Positions 1 through 12,530 of a DNA stretch of 64,000 bases are shown here, in pieces. A program made the position numbers and the translations under genes. The DNA comes from Smittium mucronatum (lineage: Eukaryota; Kickxellomycota; Harpellomycetes; Harpellales; Legeriomycetaceae): assembly GCA_001953115.1 (NCBI GenBank), contig LSSL01000059.1, positions 1 to 64,000 of the forward strand, read 5' to 3'. The notes below the pieces were generated by a model, which did not search any database, was not told where the DNA came from, and saw nothing but the letters and a program-made list of their open reading frames with translations. Positions within the stretch are counted from its first letter, which is position 1; the number at the start of each line of letters is the position of its first letter.

Positions 1-77
1 ATTTGGGTATTAAGGGCACGCTCGTTACTGACGTGTAAAGTTAGAAATTAACTATCCTTAAACTGTTCCGATCTTTT

Positions 78-420
78 CCAAACTTTTGGAAAGACAAGAT
101 ATTGACGAGACGGAGCTTTATTTCTAGTACACCAAAGTCGTAGGAGTACGTCTTCGTGGTGTAATTCAGTGTACCGTTTTTCAAAAGTGCAAAATTTTAT
201 CCCTAATTTTTTTCGCAGTTTTTATAGGCTTAAAAAACTGAAAATTTTCTAAGTTTTTTGGAAGACTGACAAATTTTGAATTATTTTGCCGTTAACTTAG
301 TTCAAACTCTGCTAAACTTTCTGAAAGAGTTTAAATTAGCGGTGCGGATGTTTTTTAATTAATGCACGAAGTTGCAGGAGCACGTCTTCGTGGCGTAATA
401 AAGTGTGCGTTTTTGAAAAA
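78..420. repeat. Pair of diverged ~110-bp direct repeats
   Basis: Positions 78-187 and 312-420 align over about 110 bases with many substitutions. The best conserved block is GGAGNACGTCTTCGTGG followed by GTAAT and AGTGT. In the second copy CACGAAG at about 363 pairs with CTTCGTG about 15 bases later, so the core can form a hairpin; the first copy keeps a weaker version. The pair lies downstream of the nucleoporin stop codon and is more GC-rich than the surrounding DNA. Nothing identifies the family. No gene is seen in 1-855. Confidence 0.5.
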
Positions 421-855
421 ACTTATAAACTTGCGTATTTTTCTTACTTGAATTTTATTGGCTCTCTTTTAATACCTTAAAATCAACTATCAGATTCATC
501 CCATATTATATCAATTAACTCTTTAGAACTTTGGTTAATGTTGATTCGATCGATGGCCAATAGCTCGAATCGGTTGCTTGAAATTAATTTGTCAAAAAAA
601 GTTGAAAAAAAGTTGAAAAAATTCGAAAAAATTTCCTACCCAACTCCGCTCCGCCGTTCTAGCAGCTCCATGTACACTGGACTTTAGTAGGACTATTTTT
701 TGACTAAGAAATGGAGGAGATAAACTTAAAAATATTCCCTGCGAGGAAAAATAAAATAAAGTTATGAAGATAGGTTTGACTCATCAAAAAATATTTAAAA
801 TTTATGAATACAGTTACAAAATAAAAATAAAACATCTAGTAAATACGAAGCGGAA

Positions 856-3800
856 TTAGTACAAGTCATCCGAAGAGCTAGTACCGCTTAAATCGGGATC
901 AGATTCACTCTCAGTGTCAAATTCATTATTTTTCGAAAATATTCTCGATGTATCCGATGAAAATTTCTCGGTATCAATTTTTTTTTTAGAGGAGTTTTGA
1001 TCAAATACTATTGGGTCAGCTAATGGTTTACCGAAAGAGTTAGAATTTATAGATTCCCCAAAAGAAGATCCTTGTCCAAATACTACATTATTTTTTGGTT
1101 TAAAGAGATTAAATGAATTATCAGAGGGATTGCTAGGTAGTTGTCCATTAGATGACGGTGAACTTATCCCTGTAGAAACAAATGTGCTAAAGGCAGCTCC
1201 ATCATTAGTTTCACTAGATGTTTTTTCCAATTTATTAAAAAAAGGTTTAATAGAGTTGGAGATGGGCTGAACATCATTGATTTTTAATTTCCCAGATGAA
1301 GAATCCGAATTATCTAGTAATTGAGATTGGATTGTTTTGAGGTTGTTACCAGATAAATTATTTTCCGATTGATGTGGTTTTCCAGAAATTGTAGAGGGTT
1401 TAGTATTTTCCAGAGTAAAAGATCCAAACCCGCTACTACCAAAAGTAGGAATTGACTGAGCGAAAGATGGGCCAGCTCTATTATTAGGAGGATTCTCTAA
1501 AGAACCACTTCCAAAAGTAGGATGACTATGAGGAAATGAGGAAAAGCTGGAGGGATAATTCGAGGCAATGTTAAACGAATTTTTGCCGAATTTTGTTTCA
1601 ATAATAGGACTAGTAAACAAATGATTTTCGTTTAAATTCAAAGGCTGAGACAAGATCTCAGGGTTTTTGGTATTGCTGACTCCAAATTGATTACCAAATG
1701 TGCTCGGTTTAAAAACAATATGTGGATTAGGAACTTCTGAATCAGAGTTTTTTTGAGGCATTATATCCATAAATTTTTTTGAAGGAGGGCGAATGCTCTT
1801 CGAAATTGATTGAAAACTGATAGAATTATCAGATGAAATTCCAAAATTAGAATTTTTAGATACGAGGGTATCCTTAGTTTGACCTTTCGCATGGGGTAAG
1901 ATTTTTGAAGGATCTTCAATAACTAAGCCATCTATTTGTTTTGGTTCAATATCAGGGAATTGATAATGTGTTTTGGCAAAGATTTTAGGCTTATTTATAT
2001 GCAGATCACTTCCATTTTCGTGGTTTATATCTTTATCATAGGCAACGTTAAGAGATGGGTCAATTTTTAAGTTGTCAATACTGCTAGTATCTAAATATTT
2101 AAGATTCTCGGAAAAAGTGGCATTGATCTGATTGTGGAATTTTTCGTTAAATTTTTCAGAACTAAAATTCTTAGCATTATCAATTTCTTCAGATGGCAAG
2201 TCATTTGACTCATTCTCGACTGAGATACTGGAAACGATAGGTCTGTCCTTGAAGGAAGATCCGATGCCAACTAAAGAAAAGTCTTCGAATACCTCCTCTG
2301 GTCGAGAGGTTGGCGGAATATCAGATGATAGGTTGGGTTTGCAAATCACTGTTTTTTGAGTTAGTAATGAGATTTCATCCTTATCATTTGATTCAGAGTA
2401 ATCATAAGAGGTGTGTTTTTCATCGCAAGTATTTTGTTTTAAATCAGACATAATTATATGATTACTAGAAATTTTTACATCCGTATTAAGCATAGGATCT
2501 GAATTATCTATATTAGAAGTGTTTTGAATGGGACATATACTCTTTTCTGAATGAGAGATTAGGATGCTCAGGTTTTCACGGGATTTGTTCCGGCTTTTCT
2601 GAGTTTCATAAACCGTGGTAGGCGAATTGACTGTATCAAAATTATCCTTATCTATGAACGAAAGATTTTTTTTTAGATCAGATATACTAGTAGAAAGCTT
2701 ATCTTCAAGAGGGTTATTTGAAGATTCATTCAACACAGACGGCTTAGCCAAGGAATTGTTAAAATCAGAATCAGATAGATTGAAAGATGATTTTGGACTA
2801 GATTTAGGGAGTTCAATAAAATACTTATTTTTGGAAAATGAGGATTTATTTTCAAAACATCCATCCTCAGTAAGTTGACTATTAAACACACCTGAATTGG
2901 AATTAGAAGAAGCTTCGCCAATCAAATCTGAAACACCAACTGAAGAGGGTAATGACTGACGTTGATTAGGTTTGTCTGAGGTCATATCTTCTGAGTTAGG
3001 AAGGTTTAAATTGGATCCAATGGCATTAAGAATTTCAGTGTCTGTTCCTATTTCAGAAACACAAACAGATGGTGGTGGAATATGAGAAGATTCTTTGTTG
3101 AAACTCATATTTTTTTCCGAAGGATTGGAAGATAAAAAGGCTAAATTACTGCAAATATGAGGTGGGTTATTAGAATCCTGAGTATTTATTGAGGAAGATG
3201 CTGATTCTGAATCAGAAAGACTTGGTCCAACAATTAAAAATCCATCAACTTCGGAATCCGAATCGATTTTATCACCCAATTGAAAGTTGGTAATCAAAGG
3301 ACTTTGGGAAGATTCAAGATCGTTTGATATTTCTTTATCGTTATTAAGAAAGTTGTGAGCGTCATTGGCTAACTCATTGCTATTGATTTGCGAAAACTCA
3401 TCATTCGAATATACACATAGGTCATTCTCGTTTTTCTCTAACTCTAAAAGTTTTGATATCAGTGATTCGGGTTGAGAATCTAAATTCACAAAATCAGAAA
3501 ATTGACTGCTATCTTGTGCATCATCACAGATGGAGGAGCCGATTAAACTGTCATCCAATGAACTATCCACAGGTATTTGGGAAGGGGCTGATATATCGTC
3601 ACTGGGTGTTATTACTAAGCCTGGTTTTGAAACTTCTTCGATAATATTTTGCGACAAGAGACCAGAAGTTTCATTATTAATAGCTGGTTGGCTTGAATTA
3701 GAAAACTTGGGTGTAATTGAGGGTGGGAAGGATTGTTCAGGAATAGTAATTTTGGAATCTTTGTCCAAACTTTCAGAAATTTCGGAATTGGGGATCCCAT

Positions 3801-6800
3801 TCAAAGCTATTTCTAAAGATTTTAGATCTGAGAAATTTGAAATGTCAGGAGTAGGAGATGTTGAGTCGTCGTTTAAATAAAAATCAGTTTTTATCTTATT
3901 TAATCGAGAATCAGAAATTTTACAAAAATTCGGCGAAGACAATGAGGACTTTGACCCAGAAATAGAATCACTAGTATTTGATGAGGATTTGACAAAATCC
4001 AAATCGGAAGGGATAGGGTTTTTTAGACTATTTGTGGAAGATAAGTTCAAAAAAGATAGTTGAGATTCAGGTATTAAAGGAGTTGAGGGTTCTAGAGAGG
4101 GAGGCGAAGGAAATTTTTCAATATTTGAAGCATTTACGATTCCTGGATCATCATCGTAGTTGCGAAAAACATAATCCTCATGAGAGCCACTAAATTCTAA
4201 TATTTTATTAGAATTAGCGTTTAGAATACCAGAATCATCCTTGGTATGACAATTTGATTTTAGATGAGGTTTAGATGTATTAGAAGTGCTGCCAATAAGA
4301 GAAACGTCTTTTAATGAATGATTATCGGGATGAGACTGGTTTGAAACCAATGAGCCGATAATAGAAGGGTTTTCCGATGAAATTTTGTCTTCAATGTTTT
4401 TAGTTATAATCATACTTTGCACCGATGAGGCGTCAGTGCAGAGGATATTTTCAGAGACCGCTGAGGATTTCGTCATTTCGGGATCAATATGAGTTAATTT
4501 TGGTGATAAATGCACTTTTTTTATATCATTACCAATTTCTTTTATACCATCTATGGAAGCCAAAACAGGAATAGTGTTGGGGCGTTCATCGACCCTAGGG
4601 TTAATAACTTTTATTTGAGCAGAATCATTAGGAGTGGTTTCTAATACAGCTAGATCAGGTAAGGTAGAAAGATCACCATTAGAGACTGATGATGATTTGT
4701 TAATTGATTGGGTTTCAAGAGTAATTAAACGAGATTTACTATCTAGAGTGCTAGAGATTATAGATTCACTATTGTTAAGAGATGGATTTAAATTTTCGGA
4801 TGGCGATGTGATTGATGAAAAATCAGATTTATGATCATTAAATTTAAATAAATCTGATGGTGGAATTGGACTTATATTTTCGGATGGTTCTAGAAGGTTT
4901 GAGACCAAAATAGTCTCACTTGGCTTAGTATGAAAACTAGCCTCTGGATCGGTGCTCTTACTGTCCAAATGAACTGGTATGCCGCCAGGGCTGACATGAA
5001 GATTAATGCTTAACCCATCAATATTTTCATGGCTATTATCATCCTCATCACTTTCATAATAGCCATCACTACTTTCATCAACACCTTTGCTAGTAGGATC
5101 TAATGCGGGGCTTTTAATAAAATCGCTATTTTGAGAAGAAAAGCTATGGTCTCCCAAACTGTCGTCAGAATATTCAGGATCAGATTCGGATGTACTTATA
5201 ACAGAAGACGAATTAGAATGGGAGAAGTCGTATAAATCATGTTCATCACTATTATCTGTAGTATTTGAATCAGATTTTGATGTAGACTTGTAGCCAAATG
5301 CAGAGTTGTGAGAGCCTGATTTGAATAAATTGGCTGAAAATTCAGTTTGGAACTTAGCTTTAGAAATATTTGAGTTATTATTGGATTTAATTTCAGGTTT
5401 GAAGGCATCCCCGAAATTGAACGATGATGGTTCTAAGGGTGAAGAATTATTAATAAATGGTGGAATTTTGTTAACACCCTGATCATTAATTAAAGTAAAG
5501 GGAGTGTCACCTACATTTGAGAGGGAATGATTTGTAGAAGATTCATTAAAATTCATTGTAGATTTTGATCCGAGATCCAAGTTAGAACTAGAAATGGATA
5601 GAGAATCGTCGTTGCCGGGAATTTGTGAGATGTTATCATACTTATTATTTGTTATCAAAGGTTTATAAGGGGCCATGGAGGTAATAGTAGAAGATTCCTT
5701 TGAAAAAAGAACAGAAGGTTCAGGAGGTCCATTTAAATCACGAGAATCAGGTTTACCATAGCCAAAATCTTTAATTGGGCCCTGTTTTGTGTTTGAAATA
5801 CCAAAAGTGCTTTGTGAAACAGTTGATATGGGGTTGGGAGACGCATTTGAAGATATTTTAGTATTATTATGATTAAAATTTAAAGGGTTGCCTGCTGCAG
5901 TGTGAACCAAATCTTGTTTATTGACTGAAATGGGAGTACTGTCTTTTAATTGTGAACCGTTTAAACATCCACAAGCAGAGCAAACATTTAAAGAATTTTC
6001 GTTAAATGACTGACAATTTTTACAACACCAATATTTATCGGAAGAATATTTGCTTGATTTCTGGATATCTGGAAGGTCGGATGAAAGATTGAGGGCATCA
6101 ATTTGAGACTGATAATTGTTATCTTCTCGATTTACAGTGAATCTTGGATCGTTGTCAAAATTAAGTTTCCTAATAAAATTGGAAGAATCTCCAATAGATA
6201 TATTATTTAAGGAGTTGAGAATTACATCAATTTTAGGAGTCTTTAGTTTCTTGCTTTTATTGAATTGGACAGGAACTCCATCTGTAAATAATCCATGTTT
6301 AAGGTTGGCATGGGGGCTTAGATTAAGGATGTTTGAGTTCTTTTTAGACTCTAGTACGGATTCTAAATCGAAATCTATATTCGGGTAGCTAAATTTGGTC
6401 CTTAAAGATTTAATTAACGAATCTATGTCCAAGAAAAGGGGACGAGTATCAGACTGGCCGGATTTATAAGGAATATTTAAACTATTCGAAATAAAAGATG
6501 TTTGGCTGTTTTTTTCAGAAACACAGTAATCCTTTATATCTTTGACAGATACTTTACCGATGGATCTTTTCATTTGAGCCATCAAAAGACTCCTTTTTTT
6601 TTTGAATTTTAAATAGTCAGATGAGCTAAAATGTGAATTTAATTCGGAAAAGTAATCGAGTTTCCGATGGGCTGAATGATTGGAATCCTTGGGTGTTATG
6701 TTTACAATTGGGTTAGAGGCAGCAGTTGAACTTTTCGAATGAGATTGTAAAGAAAGAGATCTATTTTTTTTTCCAGAAGTAATTGGTACAAGGTGACGAA

Positions 6801-9800
6801 CATTTGGAGATCTAGTACCATAAACAGATGGATAAAAGATATCTGGTTTTCCCGCAAAATTAACCTTTGATTGGGCACTAGTAACAATGGGGAGATCTTT
6901 CTTAAAAAGTCCTTCCTTAGATGTGATACCGCTACTAGAATCTGCTAGAAAACTAATTTCCCTAATCATAGTTTTAAACGAATTTTTCTTTTTTCTGATA
7001 ATATCCAAAATTGAATCGATTGTTCTAACAACATTGCTTTCATTTAGAACAAAATCATCGAATGATACCGACAGATCTTGAGAATAGACATTATTAAGAA
7101 TTTCAGATTTGATAACCCCTCCCTGAGAATCCAAAAATTCTTGATGTAGGATATCCGAAGGTATTCCTATTATAGACTCAAGGACATTTGTAAGGTGTTC
7201 CACCTTTTTAAACTTATTTTTATTGTCACACTCATATTCAAAAAAGGGGCTATAACTTTCATCTAATTCTGCTGAAAACTCTGGATTTTTGGAAAAAAAC
7301 AATGATTTTCTCTTTTCAAAAAGAACCAAAAACAGATCCTTACGCATTTCAATCCAACAAAAACTGTTCTTAAGACTATTTAAATGAGATTTTAAATTAT
7401 TGGCTCTAATAGTAGCTTCCTCAAACGTTATGCTCATAGTGCCAATTATTTTATTCCACTCAACCCTATCTCCCAGTTTCAAAAGATTAAGATTATTCTT
7501 TATGGATTGATCAGAGTAAAAATATAAATCTGGGGACTCGGTTGTTAGAGGCTTTAAATCAGTATTATGAATGGGTACTAAGGAAAAATCAACACCGATA
7601 TTTTCAAGCAAGGATTTATTTTTTTTAACAGCGATTTCCAACCCCTTAAATTCATTATCGATGTTTAAGCACGAAGATTGAAACTGCTTCACGATTATTA
7701 AATATGTGTCAAGACGAATCTTCCTTTCTTCGTTAATAGATTCTTCGTTGTTTTTATTGGCTAACGCTAGATTGCTAGCGGATTGAAGTGTCGATTTTTT
7801 AGAAATCTCTTCGTTTTTATTTTCGGTATTTTTTACACCTTGTTCGAATGTTGGGAGATTAATTGAATAACTTCCAGATGCTGGCTTTCTTGGAACAGTA
7901 GACTTTAAACCCTCAACCTGAATCTTAGAAACATCTTTGTTATTTTCAGAAATAGTATCATTAATATTTATTTTTGTGAAAACATTTTCACGGCTTAATT
8001 TACCAATATCGACAGGATTGGATTGGGGTAAATTTGGCGATGAATCAGACTTAGTCTCTGGAAATTCAACTTTACTGCCGGAACCTGTGGGTTTAGCTGG
8101 ATTATTAAAGGAATTGGAGTTTAAAGAACCTGAAATTTGATTTTCAGACATATTGTTATCTTTAATTATTTGAGTAATGGATGGGGGCTTTTGGGAATTT
8201 GAAGATAAAAATTTGGACTTAGGGGATTCTATAGTATTTTCTATTGGTTTGATAAAACTTTGATTGTCATTAGGACTAGCTAACAGTTTTCCAAAGGATG
8301 AAAGCTCGATTTTGGGGCTAGAAGCATCCTGAGTAGATTTTTTATCAACAAAACTGGGCTTTAAAAAACCTTGGCCAAGATTGGATTTGGATGTTTCAAC
8401 TGCAATAGCTTCATTCCCGAGAGATGAACTCTTGGTATTGGTTTGAATTAAGGTTTTTTCGGGATGAACTGTGGAGATTTCTGAATTTAAATTAGTCTCA
8501 ATAACTGAGGATTCCTGATTAAAAGTACTAGAGACAGATTTTCCAAATGCTGATTGGGGCTTTTTTTGGTCGGAAGCCGAACTTGCAAGTTTAAGCTGAG
8601 AGGAATCAGGCCCAAAGGAAGAGGACCCAAAAGCTGAATTTACAGAATTAGGATCTTTAAAAGCTGAAGTTCCAAAGGTTGGGATTCCGGATGAAGATTT
8701 TCCAAAAGCAGAAGATCCAAAGACGGGGTTTGCAGATGCCGAGTTTCCGAATGCTGAGCTTCCGGAAAAACTAACTCCAGATTTTGAACCTGAAAAAGAT
8801 GGGGTTCCAGATGTCGAGCTCCCAAATGCAGAAACTCCAGAAACTGATCCTCCAAATGCAGAAGCTCCGAATTTTGAACTTCCAAAAGATGGGGTTCCAG
8901 ACGTTGAGCTCCCAAATGCAGAAACTCCAGAAGATGAGCCTCCAAACGCAGAAGAAGAACCCCCAAAAGATGGGGCTCCAGATGTCGAGCTTCCAAATGC
9001 AGAAACCACGGAAACTGAGCCTCCAAATGCGGAAGTCCCAGAAGCCGAACCCCCAAAAGCTGAAGTTCCAAAAGAGGAGGAGCCAAATACAGGGGAATTT
9101 TTGTTTTGCCCAAAAGATGAGTTTCCAAAAACAGGTTGTGAACTACTCTGGGAAAAAGTGGGGGCACCAAAGGTTGGCTTTGAGATATTTCCTCCAAAAG
9201 ACGATTTTGATGATGAGAGAACAGAACTTTCATCAGGAGTAATTTTTGATGAATTAAAAGATGAATCAGAGTGATCCTGAGTTGCAGAAGAAATTGTTGA
9301 TTGTTGGTTCTTGTGATCGAAAGAGGGTTTAATATAGGAAGGGTTAGAAGGCAAATTCATGGATGTTAGTTTATTCTGAGAATCACTAGAAATAATCTTC
9401 TCAGTAGAATCAGCCGGTGTAGTTGATGATAAAACTAAAGAGTCTTTGGACATTTTACTCATAAAGGAAGAGGACCCAAATTCGGACTTTGTAAAGAATG
9501 ATGGGTTTGACAATGGGGTTGAATTTTTAGGTAAAGGGTTTGTTATTGATAAGGATTTTCCAAAATCCCCCGATCCGAAAATAGGATTATTAGGTAAAGG
9601 ATATGACGATGGTGTATCTTGTGATATGCTAGATGCTTCACTCAAGTTATTAAGCAATGGAATTTGGTCCAAAATTCCAGAATACTTAATGTGTTTATCA
9701 GCTTCAACTGTATTTAAAATATTGTAGCTTAATAAGAAGCCATCAGTATTCAAAATCCATAGAATAGGAACAGGATGAAGAGGTTTATCAGACTCATCCG

Positions 9801-11171
9801 GTCTTAGAGGCGGTAATGATATTTTTGAAGTTAGATCAATAGCCATCCCAAGGGGTGCGGTATCCGAAGATTCATCTATTTTACTAAAAGGCAAAATAGC
9901 CCTAAAATTTTCTGGCAGATTTAACAATTTCCATTCATAATCGGAATCTGAACCTTTCGATAAAACCTTTCCTACTGTGGCAATATCAGTGCTTGCGGAT
10001 GCAGAAATAAAAATCAAGCATTCAAAATCGGCACCGTAATTAAACAATTCACAAAAATATCTTTGAGGACCTCTATTTGTTAGCCCCCAGGCAGGGCAAG
10101 GATCATCAAAAGTAAGAAACCTTAATGCTGATTTTTTGTTATTTTGAGTAACTATGGTTAACGAAAAGGAATGGTCATAATCGATCGGTTTTTTTAAATT
10201 TAAAGGAATCTTTCCTGATACCGATAAAAAAGAATAAGTTTCCATCCAACAAAGAGACAAAATAGACAGCTCCTTGTTTGGCAATTGGATCATCCTTTTT
10301 AAATCTCCTGAGATTGAATATGTCTCAATAGAGTTAGAAGCAGATCCAACAGCTAACTGCTTACCCTTACGAGACCAGCAGATAGAAGTAGGCTTGGTTC
10401 TGGTGTTTAAAATTGTTGATTTTGAAGTGGATGTATCCAAAATCTGAATAGATCCTGAAAGCGTCAGTAAAGCTACAATGTTAGAACTAGAATCAGGATT
10501 TGGAGACATATCGTATATTTCTTCTTGAAATTTAAACAAATGGGAATGGTTTGAGTTTCCCTAAAATCAAAAAATTAAAAATTAAAAAAATAATAATAAT
10601 AGGCATAAATCAATACCTTTTGAATTTCGGAAGATTTGAAAAGCAAAATTGCCCCTTCGTTTGTAGAGATTAGAATATTTTGTTCAGAGCCCATTAGTGA
10701 AACATGGGTAATGAAAGAGCCTTGCTCTAAATTTAGATTTATTACAGTGGGATTTTGAATAGTGGGAAAAGATTGAGATGAATCTTCGTCTAAGGAAACC
10801 GGTATGGTATTTAGAGATTCTTGAGCAGTTCTGTTTAAGAAAAAATACAACAATCTATCTTCGGCTATAACTGTATAGCCGAACTTGTTGCTAATGGCCA
10901 TGTATTTACCATAATAAGGAGTTTTATCTTCATTCAAATCGAATTTTTTCCGAGTTATTCTCAGATGAGAATCCCTTTTTATTTCTCTCAGTTGTAAATT
11001 CTGTGGGTTATAAATAAAATACAATATATGGTTTGAAATATATTAAAACATGATTGAATAAAAAGAAATGAATAGATATGAATATTTAATTACCTCTACA
11101 TCGATCTCAGGCAGGATTTCCGATTGAACTTCCTCTATTGAGACATCCTGTTTTTTAGATATCGGAAACAT
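856..11171 (-). CDS. NUP214-like: Nup214/Nup159-type FG nucleoporin with RanBP2 zinc finger
   Basis: Proposed cytoplasmic-face nuclear pore protein for mRNA export. Model: exon 1 11171-11094, exon 2 11000-10617, exon 3 10560-856, all junctions phase 0, about 3388 aa. The start is the first ATG after an in-frame stop at 11214-11216. Residues ~28-440 match the Nup214 propeller: AISNKFGYTV, the signature CWSRKGKQLAVG, then ISASASTDIATVG, GMAIDLT and ILNTDGFLLSYN. FG cluster 1 covers residues ~613-832. A helical, coiled-coil-like region covers ~1090-1360. A RanBP2-type zinc finger sits at 1665-1684, followed by a very long Ser/Asn/Asp-rich disordered tract, and FG cluster 2 at ~3103-3333. The order propeller, helices, C-terminal FG resembles animal Nup214 more than yeast Nup159. 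The protein is longer than human Nup214 (~2090 aa). The family assignment is secure. The function of the long tract is unknown. Confidence 0.93.
1027..1715 (-). repeat. FG-repeat cluster 2 (C-terminal)
   Basis: Residues ~3103-3333 carry dispersed FG motifs such as STFGNQFG, PTFGSGS, SGFGSF and VFGQGSSFG in Ser/Asn-rich spacers. This matches the C-terminal FG domain of Nup214-type proteins. The spacing is looser than in cluster 1 and there is no obvious DNA-level tandem repetition. Confidence 0.8.
5971..6030 (-). other. RanBP2-type zinc finger in the nucleoporin
   Basis: Residues 1665-1684 fit W-x-C-x2-C-x3-N-x6-C-x2-C exactly: Trp1665, Cys1667, Cys1670, Asn1674, Cys1681 and Cys1684. In animal Nup153 and Nup358 this finger class binds Ran, mainly RanGDP. 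Related fingers in other proteins bind ubiquitin or single-stranded RNA. Only one finger is seen here. The partner cannot be read from the sequence. Confidence 0.88.
8530..9200 (-). repeat. FG-repeat cluster 1, internal tandem coding repeat
   Basis: About 220 codons hold closely spaced SAFG, PSFG and VFG motifs in units such as SAFGSSTSG. The units are also similar at the DNA level, which suggests growth by local duplication. The same DNA is open on the other strand and in another frame, a by-product of the repeat and not evidence of extra genes. FG motifs bind transport receptors inside the pore. Confidence 0.85.
10561..10616 (-). other. Intron 2 of the nucleoporin gene
   Basis: This 56-nt intron starts GTATTG and ends TTTTAG on the minus strand. 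The reading frame of exon 3 has a stop codon at 10561-10563, formed by the acceptor, so splicing is needed to join it to exon 2. The phase 0 join reads SSEIQK then GNSNHSH and keeps the propeller blade in frame. Confidence 0.88.
11001..11093 (-). other. Intron 1 of the nucleoporin gene
   Basis: This 93-nt intron starts GTAATT and ends CCCACAG on the minus strand. It separates exon 1, ending with residues EIDVE, from exon 2, starting NLQLREIKR, in phase 0. The join gives a continuous start to the propeller. It has no coding potential that continues the protein. Confidence 0.8.
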
Positions 11172-11504
11172 GTTTTCCGATCCTATTTTATTATTATAAT
11201 AGGAGTCTGAGATCTAATTAATAAGTATTTTAGACCGCCAAAAACAGAGTGAACAAAAAGTAGAATGAAATATTAAGCTGGGTTTATGGAATTAGTTTGT
11301 TTCAATTTATTACTCTCATATAAGAAACAGCTATCATTTAACAGTTCATAATAAAATTCTTATCCAATCTGGCCTCCAAACCTTTATGATTATAGTGCTC
11401 CATCCCTTTGCCCTATTTGGTTATCGCTAGATACTCTGATTTGACCAAAGTTAACTCACAAACAACTGTAGCTTAATATTAATATATCATTTTATGATAT
11501 CATT

Positions 11505-12345
11505 GGTTCTAAAGTATGCAATGGACGATCAACTTCACCAAATGGGGTTACTACCTAACTCAGTGAATACTATTAGTTATATCACTGTAATTTGCAACCT
11601 ATTAGTTATAGATCAAACAAAATAAATGCATTAACTCCTGGAATGGGTCGTCTCAGATGTTTGATGGCGATTTTTCCAATAATTGAACCAATAATTTATT
11701 TTGTTTTATATTTAGCGAAAATTTTTTTTTTTAGTTGCGAGATTATAAAGGCACTTTAAGCAGCTGCGTCTCATCAAGTGTGGGATAATTCTTATACATG
11801 GGTGATTCTCTTATAAGGATGACGCTTCACTATTAAACCTTTACCACTTTCCTAATTTGGAAATAAAGCTTGTTTTGTGTATAAAATTATTGGGTAATTT
11901 ATATCTCGAACTTCAAAAATAAATCTTCTATTGGCGAAATGCCATTAGTTTATTAGAGCTTGAATTTTTGCCACTTCTATTGGACTGGTGATGATTTAAT
12001 ATCATTTTGACCAATAGTTTCTATAGTAAAAAAAAGTCTGGTCTTGAAAAGAATCTCCCAGATAGTTTGTAGTGACGAACGTGACCTAGTAGAGTATTCA
12101 ATCTCAAACCTCATTTATGTGCTTCATCTTATTCAATTTAATGTGGAAAATTCTATAAAGAATTATAACTTAAGTTATTTAATCAAAAATTATGAAGAAC
12201 AAGCTGAGCTGAATCCAAATCGATCTAGTTTGGTGAACTATCTTATGAACAGTATACAAATAAAAGTCATTCGGATAATAACGGCTGTAATCCTTTTTTA
12301 GAACTTCCATTTAGGGACATCAAGCTTTTTTTAGTTTAAGCTAAC
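11505..12345 (+). pseudogene. Decayed coding patch, family not recognised
   Basis: Several plus-strand pieces have richer amino-acid composition than the surrounding AT-rich DNA. Examples are ...YAMDDQLHQMGLLPNS near 11515, RNAISLLELEFLPLLLDW near 11935 and a 90-codon frame from 12011 containing NYEEQAELNPNRSSLVNY. After about 12265 the coding look moves to another frame (DNNGCNPFLELPFRDIKLF), which ends at a stop near 12345. The frames do not join with consistent intron phases, so I read this as an old, frameshifted gene. A badly predicted multi-exon gene is the alternative. I recognise no family. Confidence 0.3.
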
Positions 12346-12424
12346 TTTATCTCTTATTTTAAAATACATCTTAAGTGATTCGATTAATGTTATACTTCTC
12401 TCAAATTTGATTTAGCGTTTCTTT

Positions 12425-12530
12425 GATTTTATGCTTCTATAGTAACTCATTTTACTTATATCAATGATGTGCAGATTTTATGCTTCTAAAGTAACTCATT
12501 TTACTTATATCAATGATGTGCAGATTTTAT
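12425..12530. repeat. 49-bp tandem duplication
   Basis: A 49-nt unit beginning GATTTTATGCTTCTA occurs twice in tandem (12425 and 12474) with one mismatch, followed by 8 nt of a third copy. Near-identity implies a recent local duplication. No gene uses it. Confidence 0.9.

Noticed and set aside
2132..9727. Many plus-strand and alternative-frame open frames inside the nucleoporin exon (for example 3530-3880, 8784-9242, 8640-9233)
   Set aside because: They overlap a strongly supported coding exon and follow from its Ser/FG repeat composition. None has an independent motif.
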